Below, piece by piece: positions 1 to 8,166 of a DNA stretch of 64,000 nt. This DNA is from Microbacteriaceae bacterium (lineage in GTDB: Bacteria > Actinomycetota > Actinomycetes > Actinomycetales > Microbacteriaceae), in contig JAPSJW010000004.1 in assembly GCA_031177985.1 (NCBI GenBank), positions 124,001-188,000 on the forward strand, read 5' to 3'. A program made the position numbers and the translations under genes. The notes beneath the pieces are model-generated. The model saw nothing but the letters and a program-made list of their open reading frames with translations, was not told the origin of the DNA and made no database searches. Each line of letters starts with the position of its first letter. Position 1 is the stretch's first letter.

Positions 1-629
1 TGAGGCCGCGCGTGCTCGGCGATACGGCCGAGGCGGCGTCGCCGCGGGTCGCGGCAGCCGTGGCGGGGGAGCGCGGGCAGGTGCTCACGACGCTGAAGCA
101 CTTCCCGGGTCACGGCGCGGCGCCCGGCGACTCCCACTCGAGCATCCCCGCGACCGGGATGGGGATCGAGGAGTGGCGCGACGAGCACGCTCCGCCGTTC
201 GCGGCGGGCATCGAGGCCGGGGCCGAGTTCGTGATGACGGGGCACCTGCGCTTCGACGCCGTCGACTCGGCGCCCGCGAGCCTCTCGGCGGAGTGGCACC
301 GGATCCTCCGCGAGGAGCTCGACTTCGACGGGATCATCGTCACCGACGACCTGCACATGCTCCTCGCCTCGGGCGAGGAGCAGTTCTCCGACCTCGAGGA
401 CAACGCGCTGCGCGCCCTGCAGGCGGGTGCGACGCTGCTGCTGTTCGTCGGGCCGGTCGAGGTGCCCGCGATGGTCGACCGCATCGCGGGGGCGGTGCGC
501 TCCGGCGAGCTCGCCGAGAGCATCGTGGACGACGCCGCGCTGCGGCTGCTCGAGCTGCGTCGAGAGCTGTCCGGGCAGACCGGACCCTACGTGCACTGCG
601 GCGAGGAGTGCCTCGAGCGCATCCGCTAG
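1..629 (+). CDS. Glycoside hydrolase family 3, beta-N-acetylhexosaminidase (NagZ-like), 5' truncated by the window edge
   Basis: Family 3 N-acetylhexosaminidases release N-acetylglucosamine from muropeptides or chitin fragments. The reading frame is open from base 3 with no convincing start inside the window, so the N-terminal half of the barrel is missing. The visible part has the NagZ signature KHFPGHG followed by GDSH, which carries the Asp-His acid/base pair of this subfamily, and GIIVTDDLHM, which holds the nucleophile Asp. The C-terminus ends soon after the barrel, so there is no large C-terminal sandwich domain, as expected for the short NagZ class. Its stop overlaps by 4 bp the stop of the convergent winged-helix gene. 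Family assignment is firm; substrate is inferred. Confidence 0.88.
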   Translation, partial: RPRVLGDTAEAASPRVAAAVAGERGQVLTTLKHFPGHGAAPGDSHSSIPATGMGIEEWRDEHAPPFAAGIEAGAEFVMTGHLRFDAVDSAPASLSAEWHRILREELDFDGIIVTDDLHMLLASGEEQFSDLEDNALRALQAGATLLLFVGPVEVPAMVDRIAGAVRSGELAESIVDDAALRLLELRRELSGQTGPYVHCGEECLERIR

Positions 630-1708
630 ACCGCGACTGTCACGGGCTTCGCCAGGAAGGCCGAGTACCGCTCGACGGCCTGCGAGAGTGCGGCGAGCGT
701 GGGCTCGGACAGCGGCTCGAAGGGCCGCAGCTCGAGCTTCGCGGTCTTCGCAGCGAGGGTGCGCCGCCAGAGGCCCACCACCTCGCCGTCGACGACGATC
801 GTCGACTGGAAGACGCCGTTGCCGCCCGGCACGATCGCCTCCGAGTGCTCGGATGCGAGGGCGGCCGAGCGGTCGGAGTAGCCGAGCAGGTACTCGTCGA
901 ATCCCGGCAGCAGGAGGGGCGGCGCTGGGGCGGGCTCCGACCCCGGCGCCACGAGGTAGGTGGTGCCTTCGACCTCCAGCCGCTCGACCGCGTCGCCGGC
1001 GAGCGCGAGCCCAGCGCGGATGTCGGTGAGGGTGAGCGAGCTCCACCAGGCGAGGTCGCGCTCTGTGGCGGGGCCGTGTCCCGCGACATATCGCACGACG
1101 AGGTCGCGGAGCGACTCGTCGCGGTCGCGCTCGGGCGCGCCGGGCAGCCAGTCCTCGAACCCCACGAACGCCTGCCCCTTGCCCTCGAGCGGCCCCAGCA
1201 CCAGCAGCCGCCGCAGGCAGAGGATCGAGAGCAGGTGCACGCCCCGCTGCCCGCTGGGGTCGATGCCGTCGGCGGAGAGCCGCTCGAAGTACCGCTCCCG
1301 CGTCATGCGCCCGGCCGAGGCCAGCTCGTCCTCGGCGAGGGCCGCGGCACGGGAGATCAGCTGCGCGTCGATACCGAGCTGCCGATGCCGGCCGGCCGCC
1401 GAGCGGATGGTGCGCTCACCGGTGAGCGCGAGCAGCCAGCGGAGATCGGCGGCGGCGACGACGTGCAGGGTCCCCCGGAACGGCCAGGACCGCACGATCG
1501 ACCCGTCGGCGAAGGCCGCATCGACCGCCGCTCCGGAGGGGTCGGGCGTTCGCAGGGCGAGCGACCAGCGCACCCCGGCGAGATCCTGGCCCTGCAGCGC
1601 GAGCATCCGGGAGGCGACCGCGGCCGGCGTGGGGTCTGCGGGGGAGGCGAGACCCTGCGCACTCAGGCGCAATGACGTCACCGTCCGCCGGCGTGCGTCG
1701 AGTGCCAT
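626..1708 (-). CDS. Winged-helix DNA-binding domain protein (HTH_42 / AlkX-YcaQ-like family)
   Basis: A 360-residue protein with the layout of the actinobacterial winged-helix DNA-binding domain family (PF06224). The early block LALQGQDLAGVRWSLALRT is followed by RSWPFRGTLHVV, which is diagnostic, and a central LLPGFDEYLLGYSDR block precedes the end. Related proteins (YcaQ, AlkX) are DNA glycosylases for crosslinked or alkylated bases, but many members are uncharacterised, so a DNA-repair role is only inference. The ATG start is 6 nt from a CAGACT hexamer on the same strand. It is convergent with the GH3 gene and is followed upstream by the GH15 gene on the same strand. Confidence 0.8.
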   Translation of the reverse strand: MALDARRRTVTSLRLSAQGLASPADPTPAAVASRMLALQGQDLAGVRWSLALRTPDPSGAAVDAAFADGSIVRSWPFRGTLHVVAAADLRWLLALTGERTIRSAAGRHRQLGIDAQLISRAAALAEDELASAGRMTRERYFERLSADGIDPSGQRGVHLLSILCLRRLLVLGPLEGKGQAFVGFEDWLPGAPERDRDESLRDLVVRYVAGHGPATERDLAWWSSLTLTDIRAGLALAGDAVERLEVEGTTYLVAPGSEPAPAPPLLLPGFDEYLLGYSDRSAALASEHSEAIVPGGNGVFQSTIVVDGEVVGLWRRTLAAKTAKLELRPFEPLSEPTLAALSQAVERYSAFLAKPVTVAV

Positions 1709-1714
1709 GCCCTC

Positions 1715-1720
1715 AGTCTG
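1715..1720 (-). promoter_or_regulatory. Predicted -10 element for a leaderless transcript (winged-helix gene)
   Basis: CAGACT on the minus strand, 6 nt before the ATG at 1708. No good ribosome-binding site lies between them, so the transcript probably starts at or next to the start codon. Confidence 0.4.
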
Positions 1721-1747
1721 GCGGCAGCCGGAGACACCGGAGCGCGG

Positions 1748-3547
1748 TCACCGTCGCGTCGGCTGCGGGTTGCCGGCCTCGACGCGGGCGATAGCGTCTG
1801 CGGCGCGGACCAGCGCGAGGTGCGACAGAGCCTGCGGCGTGTTCCCGGCCTGGCGCCGACCGGAGGTGTCGTACTCCTCGCTGAGCAGCCCGACGTCGTT
1901 GCGGAACGAGACCAGGCGGTCCATGAGGGCCGTCGACTCTTCGAGACGGCCGCTGGCGGCGTACTGCTCGACGAGCCAGAACGAGCAGGCGAGGAACGCG
2001 TTCTCGCCCGGCGGCAGTCCGTCGACCCCCGACTCGGTGCGGTAGCGCAGCAGGAGCCCGTCCTCGAGGAGCTCCTGTTCGATCGCGGCGACCGTGCCGA
2101 GCATCCGCGGGTCATCGGCGGCCAGGTAGCCGACCTGGGGGAGCTGCAGCAGCGACGCGTCGACCCCTGCGCCTCCGTAGTACTGGGTGTAAGTGTTCCG
2201 CTCCCGGTCGAAGCCCTGAACCTCGATCTCGTCCCGCACCTCGTCGCGCAGCCGCTCCCACCGCTCGACCGGCCCGTCGAGGCCGAAGTCCCGTACGGCG
2301 CTCACGCCGCAGTCGAACGCAGCCCAGATCATCGCGCGGGAATGCGTGAAGTGGCGCTCGGCGCCGCGGATCTCCCAGATCCCGTTGTCCGCACGGCTCC
2401 AGTTCCGCTCGAGGAAGCCGAGCAGCACCCGCTGCAGGGGCCAGGAGTACGCGGTCTCCTCGATGCCCGCCTCCCTGGCCTTGCGCAGGGCGACCATGAC
2501 CTCGCCGAACACGTCGCCCTGGTACTGCGTGTAGGCCCCGTTGCCGGCCCGGACGGGCGATGCGCCGTCGTACCCGGGGAGGCTTCGCACCTCCCACTCC
2601 TCGAGCCTGCGCTCGCCGGCGAGTCCGTACATGATCTGCACGTCCGCGGGATCTCCGGCGATGGCACGCAGCAGCCAGCGCCTCCAGTCCTGCACCTCGG
2701 TGCTGAAGCCGTGGTCGATGAGCACCTCGAGCGTGAGGGAGGCGTCGCGCAGCCAGACGTAGCGGTAGTCCCAGTTGCGCTGGCCGCCCCACTCCTCGGG
2801 AAGGCTCGTGGTGGCCGCGGCGACGATGCCGCCGGTGTCCTCGTGGGTGAGCGCCCGCAGCACCAGCAGCGAACGGTGCACCGCCTCCCCGTAGGGCCCC
2901 TCGGTCGAGCTGGTGGATGCCCACGACCGCCACCAGCGCACGGTCGCCTCGATCTGCGCGTCGACGTCCTCGGCGGGCGGCGGCTCCCGGTGGGACGGGT
3001 ACCAGGTGAGCACGAGGTCGATCGTCTCGCCCTCGGCGACCGTCACGACGTTGCGGTGCGCGCGGTCCTGAGCGGTGAGTCGCGGACCGCGCATCACGAC
3101 CGCGTCGGGACCGGCGACCGCGACGAGCGCGTGACCGCCGTCATCCTCGACCTGGCGCACCCAGGGCAGCGAGTCCGCGTAGCCGAAGCGGATGCGGAGC
3201 TCCTGCTGCAGCTCGACTGTTCCGCGCACGCCGCGCACCCGGCGGATGAGGTCGGCCCGCCGGTCGCCGTGCGGCATGAGCTCGGTGACCTCCACGACGC
3301 CAGTGGAGGTGGTCCAGGTCGTGACCAGCACGAACGAGTCGTCGACGTACCGGCGCTCGCTCGTCGCCTGCGGGTCGGTCGGGGCGAGCAGCCAGCGGCC
3401 CGAGTGCTCGTCGCCCAGCAGGGCGCCGAAGGTGGAGGGGCTGTCGAACCGGGGGAGGCACAGCCAGTCGACGCTGCCGTTCCGACCGATGAGGGCGGCG
3501 GTGTGGGTGTCGCCGACGAGGGCGTAATCCTCGATGGGAGCGGGCAT
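1748..3547 (-). CDS. Glycoside hydrolase family 15 protein (glucoamylase/trehalase type)
   Basis: GH15 enzymes hydrolyse terminal alpha-glucosyl bonds; the actinobacterial members include trehalases. The 599-residue protein begins MPAPIEDYALVGDTHTAAL, the N-terminal signature of the trehalase-like domain, and has RNGSVDWLCLPRFDSP. The catalytic barrel follows, with RNWDYRYVWLRDAS (substrate pocket) in the middle and GENAFLACSFWLVEQY near the end, where the Glu is the expected catalytic base. I chose the start at 3547 because homologous sequence begins there; an in-frame start 16 codons upstream adds only low-complexity residues. No signal peptide is seen, so it is probably cytoplasmic. Trehalose against maltodextrin as substrate cannot be decided from sequence. 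Confidence 0.88.
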   Translation of the reverse strand: MPAPIEDYALVGDTHTAALIGRNGSVDWLCLPRFDSPSTFGALLGDEHSGRWLLAPTDPQATSERRYVDDSFVLVTTWTTSTGVVEVTELMPHGDRRADLIRRVRGVRGTVELQQELRIRFGYADSLPWVRQVEDDGGHALVAVAGPDAVVMRGPRLTAQDRAHRNVVTVAEGETIDLVLTWYPSHREPPPAEDVDAQIEATVRWWRSWASTSSTEGPYGEAVHRSLLVLRALTHEDTGGIVAAATTSLPEEWGGQRNWDYRYVWLRDASLTLEVLIDHGFSTEVQDWRRWLLRAIAGDPADVQIMYGLAGERRLEEWEVRSLPGYDGASPVRAGNGAYTQYQGDVFGEVMVALRKAREAGIEETAYSWPLQRVLLGFLERNWSRADNGIWEIRGAERHFTHSRAMIWAAFDCGVSAVRDFGLDGPVERWERLRDEVRDEIEVQGFDRERNTYTQYYGGAGVDASLLQLPQVGYLAADDPRMLGTVAAIEQELLEDGLLLRYRTESGVDGLPPGENAFLACSFWLVEQYAASGRLEESTALMDRLVSFRNDVGLLSEEYDTSGRRQAGNTPQALSHLALVRAADAIARVEAGNPQPTRR

Positions 3548-3561
3548 GCCCCCATCGTCGC

Positions 3562-3599
3562 AAGGATGCGGCGGGAGCCGAAGCGCCCGCCGCATCCTT
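3562..3599 (-). terminator. Rho-independent-type hairpin after the ABC exporter operon
   Basis: A perfect 14-bp stem, AAGGATGCGGCGGG (3562-3575) against 3586-3599, with a 10-nt loop. It starts 4 nt after the permease stop codon. The stem ends in an A/T-rich step, which suits termination of the minus-strand operon. Confidence 0.7.
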
Positions 3600-3602
3600 T
3601 GC

Positions 3603-4382
3603 TCACGACCGCAGTCTGCGGTAGGCGCGTGCCGAGAGCGGCAGGAACACCAGCGTGAGCAGGAGCGGCCAGGCGACCGCCAGCGCCAGGGCGTTGTCGG
3701 CGAAGAAGCCCCCGGTCGCGCCGGTGGGATTGCCGAAGAGCTCGCGCACCGCCGTCGCCGTCGCGGAGATCGGGTTGACGTTCGACACCGCCGCGATCCA
3801 GCCGGGCATCGTCTCGGGCGACACGAACGCGTTCGACAGGAAGCCGAGCGGCCAGACCAGGATCTGCACCGCCATCGACGCTCCCTCGCTGCGGAAGGTG
3901 AGCCCCAGGAAGATGCCCACCCACAGGAACGCGAATCGCAGCCAGAGCAGCAGCAGCACTGCGAGCAGCGCGCCGCCTGGACCGCCCGTGACCCGCCAGC
4001 CGATGAGCAGGCCGCCGATCAGCAGCACGACGAGGTTGAGCACCGACACCGCGAGGTCCGCGCCCGCTCGTCCCAGCACGACGCCCGCGCTCGAGATCGG
4101 CATCGACCGGAAGCGGTCGGTGATGCCCTTCTTCGTGTCGGCGCCGATCGCCGTCATGGTGCCCTCGAGGCCGAAGAGCATCGTGAGCGCGAGCATGCCA
4201 GGCAGCAGGAAGGACGTGTAGTCGCCGCCGCCCGGCAGGTCGATCGCCCCTCCGAAGAGGAACGCGAACATCAGCAGCAGCATGATCTGGAAGAGCGTGC
4301 CGAAGATCGGCGTGGCCGGCTGCCGCGCCCAGTGCCGCAGCTCCCGTCCGGTGAGCAGGGATCCGTCTCGCAGCGCGCTCAT
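3603..4382 (-). CDS. ABC-2 type exporter permease (DrrB-like)
   Basis: Membrane half of a two-gene ABC exporter. The 259-residue protein has an ABC-2 permease fold with about six hydrophobic segments (for example FGTLFQIMLLLMFAFLF and SVLNLVVLLIGGLLIGW). It also has the family motif GFLSNAFVSPETMPGWI before the last helices. Such proteins pair with DrrA-like ATPases to export antibiotics, other drugs or lipids. Its ATG overlaps the stop of the ATPase gene in an ATGA junction, so translation is coupled. A strong hairpin follows the stop. The substrate is unknown. Confidence 0.88.
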   Translation of the reverse strand: MSALRDGSLLTGRELRHWARQPATPIFGTLFQIMLLLMFAFLFGGAIDLPGGGDYTSFLLPGMLALTMLFGLEGTMTAIGADTKKGITDRFRSMPISSAGVVLGRAGADLAVSVLNLVVLLIGGLLIGWRVTGGPGGALLAVLLLLWLRFAFLWVGIFLGLTFRSEGASMAVQILVWPLGFLSNAFVSPETMPGWIAAVSNVNPISATATAVRELFGNPTGATGGFFADNALALAVAWPLLLTLVFLPLSARAYRRLRS

Positions 4383-5326
4383 GCGGCCACCTCCGTCGTC
4401 GTGTCGGTCAGGGTGAGGAAGACCTCGTCGAGGGTGGGACGCCGGATGCCGAGATCGTCGAGCGGCACGTTCTCGAGGCCGCGGGCCGCCTTCAGCAGCG
4501 CGTCGGTCGGCGATCCGACGGCGACCGATGCGCTCCGCTCGGCCTCGTCGACCACGGGCTCCGCCCCTGCGATGCTCGCGAGCACCGCGGATGCCCTGGG
4601 CAGGTCGCCGACCTCGGTCACGACGACGCGCAGCAGATCGCGGCCGAGGCGCCGCTTCAGCTCCTCGGGGGTGCCCTCGGCGATGACCCGCCCGGCTCGC
4701 AGCATCGAGATGCGGTCGGCGAGCTGGTCCGCCTCGTCGAGGTACTGGGTGGTGAGCAGCACCGTGGTGCCCAGCGCGACGACGTCGCGGACCGCTCGCC
4801 AGACCTCGTTGCGGGCGCGCGGGTCGAGGCCCGTGGTGGGCTCGTCGAGGAACAGCACCGCTGGCCGCAGCAGCAGACTCGCGGCGATGTCGAGCCGGCG
4901 GCGCATGCCGCCCGAATAGGTCGAGACGGCGCGCGTGGCCGCATCGACGAGGTCGAACCGTTCGAGCAGCTCGTCGGCCCTGGAGCGCGCGGCGGCCTTG
5001 GGAAGGCCCGAGAGGCGTCCGAAGAGCACGAGGTTCTCGCGTCCGCCGAGCACCTCGTCGACCGCGGCGCTCTGACCCACGAGGCCGATGCGACGGCGCA
5101 CGGCCGCCCCCTCGAGGGCGACGTCGAGCCCGTCGACGAAGGCGCTGCCCTCGTCGTAGCGGGCGAGCGTGGTGAGGCAGCGCACCGCGGTGCTCTTGCC
5201 GGCGCCGTTCGGGCCGAGCAGGCCGTGCACGCTGCCGCGCGCGACCGTCAGGTCGAAGCCGTCGAGCGCCGCTGTCGTTCCGAAGCGCTTGCGCAGTGCG
5301 CGTGCTTCGAGGGCAGGGGATGTCAT
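4379..5326 (-). CDS. ABC exporter ATP-binding protein (DrrA-like)
   Basis: ATPase partner of the adjacent permease. Walker A is GLLGPNGAGKST near residue 40. The ABC signature is YSGGMRRRLDIA, Walker B is AVLFLDEPTTGLDPRAR, and the D-loop and switch (LLTTQYLDEADQLADRI) follow. The C-terminal extension of about 80 residues ending in GIRRPTLDEVFLTLT is typical of the daunorubicin-resistance DrrA family. I start it at 5326, where TAGAAGGAGGACGG gives a strong ribosome-binding site; an upstream in-frame ATG at 5347 lacks one. It is divergent from a TetR gene, and both promoters lie among paired GTAC-N3-GTAC sites. Confidence 0.9.
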   Translation of the reverse strand: MTSPALEARALRKRFGTTAALDGFDLTVARGSVHGLLGPNGAGKSTAVRCLTTLARYDEGSAFVDGLDVALEGAAVRRRIGLVGQSAAVDEVLGGRENLVLFGRLSGLPKAAARSRADELLERFDLVDAATRAVSTYSGGMRRRLDIAASLLLRPAVLFLDEPTTGLDPRARNEVWRAVRDVVALGTTVLLTTQYLDEADQLADRISMLRAGRVIAEGTPEELKRRLGRDLLRVVVTEVGDLPRASAVLASIAGAEPVVDEAERSASVAVGSPTDALLKAARGLENVPLDDLGIRRPTLDEVFLTLTDTTTEVAA

Positions 5327-5340
5327 CCGTCCTCCTTCTA

Positions 5341-5353
5341 TGTACACCGTACG
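5341..5353. promoter_or_regulatory. Candidate TetR operator 1 (GTAC-N3-GTAC)
   Basis: TGTACACCGTACG lies 15 bp before the exporter ATPase start. It shares the GTAC-N3-GTAC core with a second site 35 bp away. Placement over the leader of the exporter mRNA suits repression by the divergent TetR protein. Confidence 0.5.
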
Positions 5354-5375
5354 GAGAGGTGCGGGACGAGATTAG

Positions 5376-5388
5376 CGTACGGCGTACG
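5376..5388. promoter_or_regulatory. Candidate TetR operator 2 (perfect CGTAC-N3-GTACG palindrome)
   Basis: CGTACGGCGTACG is a palindrome centred 7 bp before the predicted -10 box of the tetR gene. Its spacing matches the 5341 site, which suggests one regulator controls both divergent units and itself. Confidence 0.55.
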
Positions 5389-5395
5389 AAAAAGC

Positions 5396-5401
5396 TACAC
5401 T
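5396..5401 (+). promoter_or_regulatory. Predicted -10 element for leaderless tetR transcript
   Basis: TACACT, 6 nt before the ATG at 5408, with no ribosome-binding site between. It lies 8 bp downstream of the second GTAC palindrome. Confidence 0.5.
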
Positions 5402-5407
5402 CGCGCT

Positions 5408-6178
5408 ATGGCGATCTCGACGGGCGCAGGCGACCCCGACCGCACCCTGCCCCTGCTGTGGCGGCGGGAGCTCGGTGTGCAGACCGGGAGCCGCGGACCG
5501 AAGCAGCGCGTCTCGATCGACGCGGTCGTCGAGGCCGCGCTGGCACTCGCCGTCGACGAGGGCATCGAGGCGGTCTCGATGCGCAAGGTCGCCGAGCGGG
5601 TCGGCATCGGCGCGATGTCGCTCTACACCTACCTGCCCGGCAAGGCCGAGCTGCTCGACCTGATGGTCGATGAGGCCGTGGGCCGTGCTCCACGGGAAGC
5701 GGGACGAGGCTCGACGCCGCGGGAACGGCTCGAGCTGCTCGCGCGCGAGGAGTACGGGCACTTCCGCGCCCATCCGTGGCTGCTCGCGGTCGATGTCTCC
5801 CGCGCGCCGCTCGGGCCTGGGAGCTCCGAGCGCTACGAGTACCAGCTCGGGCTCGTGGAGGGGCTGGGTCTGGACGACGTCGACCAGGATGCCGTCGTGG
5901 CCCTCGTGGCGGGCTTCGCCGCATCCGTCGCCCGCGTCGCCATCGAGAGCGAGCGTACCCGCCGGGCATCCGGCGTGAGCGATGAGGAGTGGTGGGGGCG
6001 CAACGCGGTCGTGCTCGAGCGGGTGATGGACGGCTCCCGGTTCCCACTGAGCGGCCGCGTCGGACAGGCGGTGGGGGAGCGCTTCGCCTCGGCGATCAGC
6101 GCCGACTACCAGTTCGAGTTCGGGCTCGGCCGCCTGCTCGACGGGATCGACGCGCTGCTGGCCGAGGTGCGGCCCTAG
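5408..6178 (+). CDS. TetR/AcrR family repressor, probable regulator of the divergent ABC exporter
   Basis: A 256-residue transcription factor. The helix-turn-helix is near residues 35-80, with VSIDAVVEAALALAVDEGIE leading into VSMRKVAERVGIGAMSLYTY, the canonical TetR recognition region. The remaining residues form the all-helical ligand domain of the TetR_C type, with EYQLGLVEGLGLDDVDQDAVV and a C-terminal FEFGLGRLLDGIDALL helix. The start at 5408 fits both the homology and the -10 box 6 nt upstream. Longer in-frame starts would run into the divergent exporter gene. Control of the exporter is inferred from the shared 81-bp divergent region with two matching palindromes. Confidence 0.9.
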   Translation: MAISTGAGDPDRTLPLLWRRELGVQTGSRGPKQRVSIDAVVEAALALAVDEGIEAVSMRKVAERVGIGAMSLYTYLPGKAELLDLMVDEAVGRAPREAGRGSTPRERLELLAREEYGHFRAHPWLLAVDVSRAPLGPGSSERYEYQLGLVEGLGLDDVDQDAVVALVAGFAASVARVAIESERTRRASGVSDEEWWGRNAVVLERVMDGSRFPLSGRVGQAVGERFASAISADYQFEFGLGRLLDGIDALLAEVRP

Positions 6179-6960
6179 GGCTTGCCCACGACGAGCCGCA
6201 GCGACCCGTCGAACTCGGGCAGAGTGCGGAAGCGCCCGTACTTCTCGTCCCAGGCGCCGCTCTCGAGGTCGGCGCGCAGGTTCCGCTCGAACCGCTCGAC
6301 GGCCTCAGCGGGCACGAAGCTCCAGGCCGACATCGCCCTGCGCACCTCCGGCTCCAGCATCCGTTCGGGGCGTGCGAAGAAGGCCTGGCCGAAGCCGTCG
6401 ATGCTGTCGGCCGGCACCATGACCTTCCGCACCTCGGCGTCGCCGCCGAGCGCCTCCACGATGTCGGGGATCTGCGGCATGCGCTTCGCCTCGATCTCCA
6501 GGAGCTCCGGCACGTAGTCCTGGATCCACCAGTGCTCAGCGACGACGGGGTCGAAGGTGAGGATGACGACGGGACCCGTCGTCACCCGGCGCATCTCGCG
6601 CAGCCCCGCGCGGTAGTCGGGCCACTGGTGGATCGTCACGCTCGCCATGCTCGCGTCGAAGCTGTCGTCGGCGAACGGGAGATCCTGCGCGGTGGCGTCG
6701 ATCGCCCGCACTAGATGGGCGGGCCGCTGGGCCCGCATCGACGCGGACGGCTCGACCGCGGTCACGTCCCGGTCGGTCGGCTCGTACGATCCGGCTCCCG
6801 CGCCGACGTTGAGCACCCGCTCGGCTCGTCCGAGCGAGTCCAGCGCGTCGAGCACCTGCGCTGCGATGCGCGGGTCCGGCTGGCGGATCCGGGCGTAGCC
6901 CTCACCGATCTTGCTGTAGTCGGCGTCGCCTGCGCTGCCGTCCGCGAATCTCGTCTGCAT
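6175..6960 (-). CDS. Class I SAM-dependent methyltransferase
   Basis: A 261-residue UbiE/methyltransferase-11 type protein. The SAM-binding glycine loop is RVLNVGAGAGSYEP (motif I), followed by VTAVEPSASMRAQRP (acidic motif II position), DLPFADDSFDASMASVTIHQW (motif III/IV) and PVVILTFDP. The substrate is unknown; several relatives in this family are annotated only as methyltransferases. I prefer the ATG at 6960 over the GTG at 6969 because TAGAGT lies 9 nt before the ATG and would place the transcript start after the GTG. It is convergent with tetR, overlapping 4 bp. Confidence 0.82.
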   Translation of the reverse strand: MQTRFADGSAGDADYSKIGEGYARIRQPDPRIAAQVLDALDSLGRAERVLNVGAGAGSYEPTDRDVTAVEPSASMRAQRPAHLVRAIDATAQDLPFADDSFDASMASVTIHQWPDYRAGLREMRRVTTGPVVILTFDPVVAEHWWIQDYVPELLEIEAKRMPQIPDIVEALGGDAEVRKVMVPADSIDGFGQAFFARPERMLEPEVRRAMSAWSFVPAEAVERFERNLRADLESGAWDEKYGRFRTLPEFDGSLRLVVGKP

Positions 6961-6969
6961 AGCGGTCAC

Positions 6970-6975
6970 ACTCTA
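6970..6975 (-). promoter_or_regulatory. Predicted -10 element, methyltransferase gene
   Basis: TAGAGT on the minus strand, 9 nt before the ATG at 6960. It implies a transcript with a leader of only a few bases. Confidence 0.38.
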
Positions 6976-6993
6976 AGCGCGCCCTGCGGCGTA

Positions 6994-8043
6994 TTACGCG
7001 GGCAGGATCCCCAACTCCGCGAGCTGATCGGCGAGGCCGGCTCCGTCGGGTGCGTACACCCACGGCACGGCCGCCTTCGCGACGGGTTCGGACGGGTTGC
7101 TGCGACCACCGGCGAGCACAGCCTCACCCGTCGACAGCTGACGGATGCAGACTGCGGCGACCTTCTCGGGGTGCTTCTCGACGAAGTCGGCGTAGATCTC
7201 GGGGTCGTGCTGCCCGTCGTCGCCGATGAGCACCCACTTGAGCGTCGGGAAGTCCTCGGCGAGCCGCTGAAGCGACCCGCGCTTGTGCTCGCTCCCGCTG
7301 CGGAACCACCGGTCGTGGGTGGGCCCCCAGTCCGTGAGCAGCAGCGGGCCGCGCGGGTACAGATTGCGGCCGAGGAACCGGTTGAGGGTGGGCGCGACGT
7401 TCCAGGCGCCGGTGGAGAGGTAGACGACAGGGGCGCCGGGGTAGTGGCGCATGAGCCGCTCGTAGAGCACGGCCATCCCGGGGACCGGGTTGCGGGCGTG
7501 CTCGTCGAGCACGAACGTGTTCCACGCCGCGAGGAAGGGGCGGGGGAGCGCGGTCACCATGACGGTGTCGTCGATGTCGCTCAGCAGGCCGATCGGCTCG
7601 CTCGGGTCCACCACGAAGAGGGGCGCCGTCACCCGCTCGGAGTCGTCGGTGCGTAGAGTGACGGTGTGCCACCCGGGAGTGAGCTCGACGCCGCGCACGG
7701 TGGCGTCGAGCACCCCGCCGCGGTCTGCGGTGACCCGTTCCTCGACGCCATCGACCTCGATCGTGACCTCGACGTCGTCGACGGGGATGCTCATGAAGCT
7801 TCGCCAGCCGCGGATCTTCGCGGCGCGCTGCCTGGCATCCTCGTCGGACGGGTCCTTGGCACGGGCGAGCACGACGCGGGCGAGAACCCTCGACCAGCCG
7901 GGTCCGCCGTAGCTCGTGTACGGGATGACCGTCGTGATGAGCCCGCGCTTGCGTCCCCGGCGTTCCCGCCACTCGTGGAAACGGTCCTCCCAGCGCGCCG
8001 CGAGATGCAGGACGGGGGCGTCAGCCTTTCGGGAGCGAGGCAC
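6994..8043 (-). CDS. App1 family phosphatase-like protein (DUF2183)
   Basis: A 349-residue protein of the App1/DUF2183 family, whose yeast founder is an Mg-dependent phosphatidate phosphatase. The catalytic DxDxT box is LLSDIDDTVMVTALP near residues 153-167, in a HAD-like fold. It is followed by VYLSTGAWNVAPTLNRFL and LTDWGPTHDRWFRSG, then KWVLIGDDGQHDPEIY, all family hallmarks. The N-terminal 140 residues carry a beta-rich region. No signal peptide or membrane helix is visible. A lipid or phosphoester substrate is inferred from the family only. It starts at GTG 8043, 6 nt after a CAGACT box. Confidence 0.85.
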   Translation of the reverse strand: MPRSRKADAPVLHLAARWEDRFHEWRERRGRKRGLITTVIPYTSYGGPGWSRVLARVVLARAKDPSDEDARQRAAKIRGWRSFMSIPVDDVEVTIEVDGVEERVTADRGGVLDATVRGVELTPGWHTVTLRTDDSERVTAPLFVVDPSEPIGLLSDIDDTVMVTALPRPFLAAWNTFVLDEHARNPVPGMAVLYERLMRHYPGAPVVYLSTGAWNVAPTLNRFLGRNLYPRGPLLLTDWGPTHDRWFRSGSEHKRGSLQRLAEDFPTLKWVLIGDDGQHDPEIYADFVEKHPEKVAAVCIRQLSTGEAVLAGGRSNPSEPVAKAAVPWVYAPDGAGLADQLAELGILPA

Positions 8044-8049
8044 CGCACA

Positions 8050-8055
8050 AGTCTG
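8050..8055 (-). promoter_or_regulatory. Predicted -10 element for leaderless App1-like transcript
   Basis: CAGACT on the minus strand exactly 6 nt before GTG 8043. There is no Shine-Dalgarno sequence in the interval. Confidence 0.4.
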
Positions 8056-8077
8056 CCATGCCCGCCGCGCGGGGCCC

Positions 8078-8153
8078 GTCGGGAACTCAGGAGATCGGGC
8101 TGACTCCCGGGCGGCGAGAGCCTGCGCGGCGCCGGATCTCCTGAGTTTCCGAC
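8078..8153. repeat. Dispersed palindromic element, copy A (REPIN-like)
   Basis: Left arm GTCGGGAACTCAGGAGATC (8078-8096), right arm GATCTCCTGAGTTTCCGAC (8135-8153), loop 38 nt. There is one mismatch between the arms. It lies between the App1-like gene start and the SRAP gene stop, and fills most of that 123-bp gap. Confidence 0.9.
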
Positions 8154-8166
8154 GCCGCGGCGAGGG

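Noticed and set aside
8085-8096. AGGAG inside the repeat arm as a ribosome-binding site
   Set aside because: No start codon follows at a suitable distance in the copies examined.
8078-8153. Palindromic elements as simple rho-independent terminators
   Set aside because: A 38-nt unpaired loop is long for a terminator, one copy lies between divergent genes and one lies inside a gene, and conserved arm sequence is not needed for termination.
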